Shown here piece by piece: positions 22,652 through 32,600 of a stretch of DNA of 64,000 bases (the stretch's first letter is position 1; each line of letters opens with the position of its first letter). The DNA is from Undaria pinnatifida. Lineage: Eukaryota > Sar > Phaeophyceae > Laminariales > Alariaceae. The notes beneath the pieces are model-generated. The model searched no databases and was not told the origin of the DNA. It worked only from the letters and a program-made list of their open reading frames with translations. The DNA is taken from contig JABAKD010000019.1 in NCBI GenBank assembly GCA_012845835.1, positions 667,501-731,500 on the forward strand, written 5' to 3'. A program made the translations under genes and the position numbers.

Positions 22652-25317
22652 CTGTAGGAGCGTTTGTGGTGTTCGGTTAAGACGGCGTTCAGTATCAACG
22701 ATATTCGACTTTTAGGGCGGTCGGTTAAGACGGTGTCTTGCATTTGACAACGTTTACTTTTGTTAAGGTTTTCGGTATGAGGGTGTTTTAGCTTCGGTTT
22801 CGACTGTATTCGGTATTCCGTACTTTCAGGTCGTTCGGTTTTTAAGATGTTCGGCATTTTCCGATTGCCGGCATTTTTCGGGTGTTCTGTTTGGACGACT
22901 TTCAGTTTTTCAAACGATCGGTTTTTATTGGGCGTTCCGTTTTGCGGGTGCAGTATTCGTGTTCTTTACAACGCTCGGTGTTGACGATATTCACTTTTCT
23001 TTTGGCGCGTTCCGCTTGGGATTGTTTTCTACAGCGTCGACTCAAACGGCATTCGGCTTTGGTGGCGTTTGGTTTTACAGCGGTCGGGTTTGAAAGCCTC
23101 CTGTTTTGAAATTGATTGGTTTCCAAAAATAAATAACAAAATATCAAGGTGTCAAGTCTCCAAACACCAACCTCCAATATCTACTTCCCAATACCAGGTT
23201 TTAATTATGAATGATCAATGCTCATATTTGCAAACTCCAGTCTCCAAGCGATAACCTCTACTCTCAACTATCAAGACTCATCAAAATCTTTAATCTCGAA
23301 TCTCAACTATCAATTTCAACATCTCAAAACTCACATTTCAACTCTAACACCTCACTTGAGCGACGAGGGAGCGGCACATAGACCCCAGCGGGCTGACGCG
23401 CCCTTCGCTGTCGGAGTTCATGCCATCGTAACCCTTCATCTCGAAATATCAAGCATCGCATCCAATCTCGTATACCAAGGCTCGTCAAATCTCAAATATT
23501 AAAAACTCAATTCTCCAACATTAAACATCATCTTAAAAAAAAAAACTCACTTGTGCGACGAGGGTGCGGCACATGAACTCCAGCAGGCTGACGCGCCCAT
23601 CTCCGTCCGAATCCATGGCGTTGTAGTCCTGCATCGTGATCGTTGCTAGGAGGATCCGCCTTTGTCGGACCTCCGTTGTCCGCGCCACTCTCATCTGCGA
23701 TATGAATAGAAGAGATCTTAAGTGGATACAAGATGCGTGGTTTCAGTCATCCCTTGAAATTACAAGTGTACGAAAGGAAGGTGGTTTAAGTCACACTCAT
23801 CTGCGGCAGTAGGATGCAACTGGAAAAAAGGGGTGCCGTTTAAGCGATATTTCATCATGATCATTGCCAAAGAGGATTCGCTTTCTTCGAGCCTCCGTTG
23901 TACCCGCCACTTTTATGTGCGGCATCACAGACGAAAAGTGGATACCAGGTACTGTACAAGGGGCGTGGTTAAAGTCATTCCTTGATATTACAAGCGTATA
24001 GAAGGAAGGTGGTTCAAGTCACACCCATCTCCGGCAGTAGGTTATACGTGGGTGCTGGTTTAAGTCACTCTCATTTGCGCCACTTCAGATTACAAGTGGA
24101 TGATGGGGGCACGGTTTAAGAAATCCGTCGAGACTACAGGAGTGTGGAAAGGGACGCGTATTAGGCCACTCTTATCTGCGACAGTGGGCTATAAATGGAT
24201 ACCGGTCTAAGTCGTTCTCATGTACGCCAGCTTACAAGGGGGGCGGTTTAGTTACCCCTTGCGATAACAAGAGTGCGGAAGGTGCGGAAGGGACATGGGT
24301 TAAGTCACCACTATCTGCGGCAGTAGGTTGCAAGTTGATACTGCTTTAGCCACTCTCATTTGCGCCATTACAGATGAAAAGTAATATATGATAGAACGGG
24401 ATAGAACGGGCAAGGACTAAGGATATTATCCCTCGACGTTACAAGTGTATAGAAGGGGCGTGGCTTAAGTCGCACTCATCGGTTGCAATACTTTATGAGT
24501 GGATAGAAGGGACCAAGTAAGAGTGGATAGAAGGAACTCCGTCAAAGCAAGTTTCAATGTTGTAGATGCCTAGAGGATTCGTTTTGTCGAGCTTTCGTTG
24601 CGCCCGTCACTCTCATCTTCGGCAGCACGGATTACAAGTGGATACAAGGGGCTTGGATTAAGTTTATCCCTTGATATTTCAAGTGTATGGAAGGGACGTG
24701 GATTAAGTCACACTCATCTGAAGCAGTACGTTATAAGCGGATAGAAGGGACTCCATTTAAGCAATTTTCATTGTGATCGTTGCCAAGGGGATTCGTTTCC
24801 GTCGAGCTTCCGTTGTGTCTGTCACTGTCATGTGCGGTAGAACGGGTTACAAGTGGATACAAGGGGCGACATTCATTTTCGGCAGCTCCGATTACACATG
24901 GATACAAGGGAACTGGTCTAAGTAACCCCTTTAGACTACAAGCGCATACGTAGGAGGAACATGGTTGAAGTCACTTTCATCTGCTGCAGCAGGTTTTAAG
25001 CGGATAGAAGGGCAGCGATTGAAGTACTATTTTATCGTGAGAGCTGCCAAGAGAACTCGCTGTTGTCGGGCTTCCGTTGTGCCCGTCACTCTCATCTGCG
25101 GCGGTGCAAATGAAAAGTAAATCAAAGGGACATTATTTAAGTTACTCTCATTTGCAGCAGTACAGATTACACGCGGGTACAAGGGGCATGGTCTAACTGA
25201 CCCCTCAAGATTGAAAGTGTATACCAGGTACGTATTAATAGGAGGAACATGGTTTAAGTCACTCATTTGTGGCACTAGATATTACAAGTGGCAAAAAGGA
25301 GCAACAACAACAACAGC

Positions 25318-25369
<52 letters not shown>

Positions 25370-26614
25370 TCAACTACTACTACTACAACAACAGCAGTAA
25401 CAAATTTACCTCTGTGTAGTCGGTGATGACCTTGCCGAGGAGCAGAGTAGACAGGGGCAAGAAAAAAATAGCGAACAACCTGGTAGCGTTCGTCGACGGG
25501 TAGTAGTCACCTGGAACATAACATGCCCCACAGGAGGCAAAACAACACCACAAAATAAATGAACTAACATCGAGCAAGATCTATCGCTTCTGAGCGACGC
25601 TTGAGCAGCAGTACGGTAGTTCCCAAAAGCACAAATGCGCCACATCGGACAGCGCACCAACCCAACCATTGGAGTGGTAGCAGCCATCTAACACACAATA
25701 GCACAAGCAACACAACAACACCGCTGCTAGAGTCGCAGTATTGATAGTCGTCTAAAACACAACACGCGCTACGTCAGGCAGCACAACAACACATACAGCT
25801 GTGAGAGTGAAAGCGCCACATTGGGCAAGACAATGGCACATCTGTCGGTAGAGCTGTAATAGCAACCTAGCCCACATAGCACGACACACGAGGCAGCACA
25901 ACACAACTGCTAAAGTGGCACCGTAGTAGAACCCTCCCCCGCAAATTGCCCCACATCAAGGCATCCAAAACACCACTACTGTCCGAGTGGTACAACGTAT
26001 TAGCAGCTGCCGAAAAACAAAGATGCGCCACATGGGTCAAGTACTGATTTGTCATACGGATTAAGTTGTTTTGGGGCCATCACCACCAGCGGCACCATCG
26101 GCACCAGCAGCAACAACAACAGAAAAGTCAGCAAGAGCAGGACCAGCAGCAGCAGCAGCAGGGCCACCACCAGCACTAGAAAAGCCAGCCAGCACCAGCA
26201 GTACAACACTAGCAGCAGCAGCAGCAACAACAACGCCAGCAGCAGGAGAGGCAGCGGCAGAAGCAGGAAAATCACAAACACCACCACCCCCACCACCCAC
26301 CCACCACCACTCACCACCACCATCATTCACCATCCACCACCACCGACAAGCAGTCGCAGCAGCACGCACCACCACTCACCACCACCAACCACCCGCCGCA
26401 GCAGCACTCACCATAGCCGACGGTGGAAGAAGAAACGACGGTGAGGTACAGCGCATCGATGATCGACATATTTCCTGAAAACTTGAACACCATCGCTCCC
26501 ATCACCAGCAGCATCATGAAACTCACGATTCCAGTTGTCAGCTTCACCTGTCACGAAACAACCACAACAGCAACGACAAAGACGGCCACAAAAAACACCA
26601 AAAATACCCAACGT

Positions 26615-26684
<70 letters not shown>

Positions 26685-29600
26685 GCAGCAGCAGCAGCGG
26701 CACCACAAATAAACAGGGCGAGCCGGAGCAGGGGAGGGCGGGGACGGAGGCGTGCGCGGGTGGGGGGGGGGGGGGGGGGGGGGGGCAGGCATGCACGAAA
26801 CACGGGGAATTGGCGGGGGGGGGGGGGGGGGGGGGCGAACAAGCGTCAGGAAGGATTCTTGCCACGGAGTGACCAGTTGCGTGGCGTTAGGAGGGGGAGT
26901 TTGGAAAAAGTTAAGAGCAGTTAGGGTCGTCATGGGAGGGCAAGGATGGACAATTCGCACCAAGAACAAGAGTATCACGCGGCTTGCAAAGATGAGCAAC
27001 GATTCGAAATTTGTCGAAGCCACAGCTGACGTATATATAATATTTTTGTCTACAAAGACCAAGCTCGAGAACAAACAAACAAGAGAGAGAAACAATGCTA
27101 GTGAAAAATACACAACACAAAAAAAACGGAGCAAAGCAATACAAAACAAAAAAACACAAGGTATGACGAAAAACGCAACAAAAACAAAACAATACTACGT
27201 AATTCGTTACCAAGTGAAATCAACACAACCACAACACAGCGGTGTGGTACAACAACCTACCCGTGCTGCGCATGAAACGACACCGAGTCGAATCACTGGC
27301 AAGGCCTTTCCCTTGCTGTACAATTGACGACACCATACAGTATCATATCATTGAAACTACACCCATGAATGCATTGTCCACAACCGCTTTGATTCGGCCC
27401 TTCCAGTAAGTTTGACAAGTCAGGATTACCGCTGCATTACCGCTTCTTATGGTCAATTTATATCGGGGATAGCCCCAAATCGGTCAAACTCCACTACGGC
27501 AAGGCCATCACCGCACGTCATACTGCCACATTACCGCCACCTCTTATCATGCGAGGCATTCGAATGCCAGGGGATGGATCTTACCACCCCCTAAACATAA
27601 TTCACAATCGCGAAAACAAAAGCAGCAGTAGCACAATATTCCGTTCCAAAAAACGTCAAGCCATCAGCATCGTTTTCATGCAACTTCCACGCAACTCCCG
27701 AGCATTTTCCCCGCAAATCCCGCGCTAACCCCACGCGAATCCCGTGCGAATCCCGTGCAACAACAGAGCAACTTCCGTGGCACTCTCGAGCTACTCCTGT
27801 GGTTTTCGGAGCTTATCCCGAGCAACTCCACAACAACTGGTGCACCCCTAGCAATCCAAATCCGGCGCAACTCCAGCAATGAAACCCCCGTACAATTCTC
27901 GAGCAACTCCCGTACAATCTCCGTGCAATCCCAGGGCAAACCCATTGGCGCAACTCCAACGCAACTCTCCTGCAACCCCTTAATGAAACTCCCGTGCAAC
28001 TCCAGCAACGCAACTCCAGGAAGGCAACTCCAACAATGCAACTTCCAAGTAACTCCGCAGCAACTCCGGCGCAACTTCCGAGCAACTCCAGCAATGCGAA
28101 ATCAAGGCAGCTCCCTTGCAACTGTCGAGCAACTCTTGCACACGTCCCGCGCAACTCCAGTGCAACTCGCGTGCAACTCCAGCAACACAACTCCCACAAA
28201 ACTTCGGAGAAAGTTCCCAGAAAATCCCGTCCACAACCCGTGCAAATCCTGACAAAATCCCGAGCCAGCCCCCGAGCACTCTCCCTAGCAACTCGCGAGC
28301 AAGCGCATCGGCCGGTCTTCGCTCTCCACGCTCCTCCCCAACAGTGTCATTGTAGCGTCGCCGATGTTCACCCCAAAGGTTTAGCTGCTTAAGCTCGCGC
28401 CTCGCCGGGTGGGGGCCGCACGAAGGCAGGCAGCTCTCGCGGCACACACGATCACCCATCCTCGTCTCGCTCGCCGGCGGCTCAGGCAGATCCACACAAA
28501 CTCCCCGTGCAACTCTAGCGATACAACTCTCGTGCAACTCTCGTGCAAATTCCGTGTAAATCCCGGGCAACCAAATAACCCGACAATATGCCGTGGAACC
28601 CCAGTTTTGCTGGCCAGGCTGTCTTTCTACTCCACGATTCACTCCAACCGCATATTTTTCGCGTCGCCGCATTTCAATCTAAACCTAAAGCTTAAGCTTG
28701 CGCCTCGTTGGGCGCGCCGGACTCGTCTGGTGGGGGTCGCGCGAAGGCGGACAGCTCTCGCGTTACGTGCAATAATCCATCTCAAGGCATTACGCTGAAT
28801 ACAGAGCGCAATATTTCCATGCCAACTCCCCAAGGCCGAAAACCTCAACCAAACAAGGAAAACGACGCTAGATTTAGAGCTCAAGATCTTCATGCAAACC
28901 CCCAAAGACCCAAAACCCCATCCAACCAAGGCACGGCGCCTGATCTAAAGCGAAATATTTCTATGCCAACCGTTGCTCGCCAGGCGCTCAGGCAACTCTC
29001 CAGTGCATCTCCCCGCGCAACTCTAGCAATGCAACTCTCGTGCAACTCGCGAGAAACTCTCGTACAGCTCCCGTGCAAATCCCGTCTAACTAGCGATCAA
29101 TCCCGAATAAATGCCGTGCAAATCACGACAATATCTCGTGGCATCCCCATTGTGCCGGCCGGAAGGTCTCCTTCTCCTCACTCCATTCCAACCGCATTTT
29201 TTTCGCGTCGCCGCACAATATAAATCCAAAGCGTAAGCTGAGGCTCGCGCCTCGCCGGGTTAGCCGGGCTGGCCGGGTGGGGGTCCGCGCGCCGCTCTCG
29301 CGGCACATCTCTCGCGGCACATCTCTCGCGGCACATACAAATATCCAGGGTCGTCTTGCTCGCCGGGCACTGAGGCAGCTCTTGCGGCATACATACACTA
29401 TGGTAATCCTTACATTAGCGTGCTGGGTGCTCGGTGACGTCCCATCCCCAAGGGTGGAAGATTCGCTCACATTGTCGACCCGATCGTCACCCTCCCGGCT
29501 TTGCACTACGTCCTTCTTGCGCTTCTTGAGAAGGTTGACCATCAAGTCCTCCTGCGTGGAACGTCATGGCAACGAGCGAACGGCCGCTCTTGTTGTTGTT

Positions 29601-32600
29601 GTTGATGTGACATTAACCTGGAGTTACTAGGGTATTGCCTAACGTGAATGGTCGTTCCTAACGAACCAAAAAAAGAGTCGTGAATTGTCACAAAAGACGC
29701 CTCCTACAGTAAGCTGCCTACGCTTGACATTTTTTACGGCGGCAACCAAACATGCCTGTCGATCGTATGATATGGTATGGTGGTATGGTACGGTATGGTA
29801 CGCGGTGGTATGGTATGGCATGGTATGGCACGGTATGGTATATCACATCACAGCGAAGCATGGCATCGCATGGTATGGCACGGCATATCCTGGCATGTCA
29901 CAGCATGTCCAAGCATGGTATGGTAAGTCATGGCACGGCAAGGCACGGTATGGAATAACCTGCAGATCCACGTTACTGCGCTGCTCAATAGTGCGGGGCG
30001 CCAGTTGAGTGTGCTGATAATCGTTTGTCACGACCTCATCCTGTTGGTTGACGATGCGTCGACGGCTGATGGTATACCCTTTTTATAGTCAATACCTGGT
30101 AGAGTCCCTGGTACTACAACATCCCGGCATATTTCGGGTTCCCACTTCAGTGCTGGTATCGTCGGCTGGCAAGGGCACCGCACGATGGAGGGAACACGGC
30201 TGCACTTGCCTGCTGCTCGAGAAGACACTCCACGAGCGTCGCAAGGAACGCTCCAACCATGGCAACTCCAACGAAGATGTAAAAGCATGCGAACAGCTTC
30301 GTCAGGGGCTTGTGGGCGCTCAGGTCTCCGTAACCCACAGTGGTGAGCGTTACTGAGGGGAGGTTAAGGGAGGAAGCGGGAGGGGGGAGGGTGTGTGTGT
30401 GTGAGTGGAAAAGGAAGGGGCCAAGCTAGCTTGAGACACGTCCCACGGCAGAGGACCTCACTTGTTAGTGTCAGTGTTAGTGTTGTTGCTGCTGTTGCTG
30501 TTGCCGTTGCCGTTGTCGCTGGCGCTGTTGTTATTGTTGTCGCAACACAGGCTGGTTCAAGTAAATAACCTGAAATTTACCCCCCGGCGAAGATTCACGC
30601 CTTTTTTTTTATTCAGATCGTGAAATTTGGCACACGTCATCTATGCGCCGTTGCGAAGACCTCGCCTGTCGTTTTTTCATTTTTGCCTCATCTTGTGTCA
30701 CTTAAGTTCTTATGGAAAATGTGGACCACCTTAGACCAAATATTTTCGTCGAAAAAAAGAAAGAAGAAACCCCCCGGAGGTCAGGCCTTGGGATGGGCAT
30801 GTGGAACACGTGTGCAAAATTTCAGGGTCTATCAAAAACGGCGTGGAACTTTGGACGTTTTTGTGTAAAAAGGAGTAAGATATGTTATAATAATATGTTA
30901 TAATAACTTGGTTTTAGTGTAGGATTCATTTTTTTCGCTAGATTCTGCCTATGTTGAGCATAGGCAGGTCAGATCTTCGATTTTTGCGCGAATTGTTCTA
31001 CAGACATGCCTTGGAGTACCTCTAACCGGTTCGTGTAAAATGCGGCGCAAATTTGATTTTCGCCCGCGCTTGGAAAAAGACAGAACATTATTGAAAAATC
31101 TGAAGGCCTACCATTGGCCGATACGAGTTTCGCTCGTAGAGACAGCCCTAGGCAGTTAAAAACAAAACTAGCCATGCCACCCTCTTCCACTGGTCGTGGG
31201 GGTCAGTATGATACCATACCATACCAACTATTCACCCTTTGGCTATAGACTATATTGCTAGCGGCATTCGTGGGGGAGAGAATGTCGGGTATTTGACGCG
31301 AACCAGCCTGTAGCAGAAAAATAAAATTGCTACCCCATGAACAGCTTCGTATAACATAGGAGTAACATATAACATATAACATATAACATATAACATATAG
31401 CTAATATATAGGTAATATATAGGGGTACAACAAAAAAATAATATCGCAAAAAACGAAAAACGTCAGCTGTGAGTACGACCGATTGAACGATTAAAACTCA
31501 ACTTTGCAATGCTGCGTGATGGATCTACACCAGCATTTCTATTTTATGTTTGGCAAAAAATGAATGAAAATTTCAGCGAAAAGTATTAATACCATCAACA
31601 TTGTTGGATAAAGGGGTTTCCGAAATTCAGAAAAGAAAAAAAGAACCAAAAAGCGCAACCTCTACCGCAAGCAGGCGTCTTTTCACACAACAACACAACA
31701 CACAAGTCAAGACACAAACCAAGACACAACCCAACAACCAAGAAGGCTTGAATGAAAAGTCAAGTCAACCTTGAACGAAAAGTCAAGTCAAGATAAGGTT
31801 TGCATGAAAGTCAAGAAGGTTGGAATGAAACGTCAAGAAGATTTGAATCAAACTGCTCAAGATACCAGACAGCAATTGGATGTCGGCGGTTGAAGGGGGA
31901 GAAGGGGGGCGGGCTGAGCTGGGGCAAGAAGACGAAACGTTGAAACGTTGATAGACAGGAGCTATAAGAAGGTTTGAAAGGGAGGTCTGAGGAAACAGAC
32001 AACATTTATTGATTGCGGCTAATGGGGGTGGGGAGGACGGGGCGGGTGTAATCATTGCCGTGCATGGCCGTAGTCTGGGAGGAAGGGAGGGGGTGGTAGG
32101 TTGAGTAGGTTGAGAAAAAACGATCGCAACGCTGACCAACATAAACCAAGACAGTCATCGTGAGAGACCTAAGACAGTAGGCAACAACAGGAAGGGCGCA
32201 AAGGCAACAAAATACCGGGCTTACAGTAAACTCGACGCCGTAAATGCGACAGCTGTGTTGTCAACGCATTGCGGTAAAATAAATAACGAGCCAAAAAAAG
32301 AAAACAAAGACCCCCAACATATTTTACGAAAGGATAGTGAAAATACAAGACATACGCCGAAGGCTGACGACAGAGGCAGCCTTTCCAGAGGTCGTCATTC
32401 CGTATCTTTTTAACTAAACCGAGCTCTTTCCGAGGCAGCAGGACACTGTCCCACATACCTGGTACGTTTCAACACTTCGAAAAAATAAACGCAAACGAAA
32501 AAAGTTTAGCACTGCAACCGTTAAAATATAAACAAAACATGTGCAACACTCGACTATTAATAGAATACATGCTACACCCTTAAATATTATACGAACAAAC

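Noticed and set aside
26408-27149. Long frames rich in Pro, Val, Cys or Gly
   Set aside because: They are translations of CAA/CAG/CAC and poly-G tracts. Only the 26,412-26,547 segment is a true exon.
27676-28672. 132- to 230-codon minus-strand frames, Cys/Trp/Leu-rich
   Set aside because: They arise from the GCAACTCC minisatellite in an intron of the K+ channel. No phase fits between exons 3 and 4, which already join directly.
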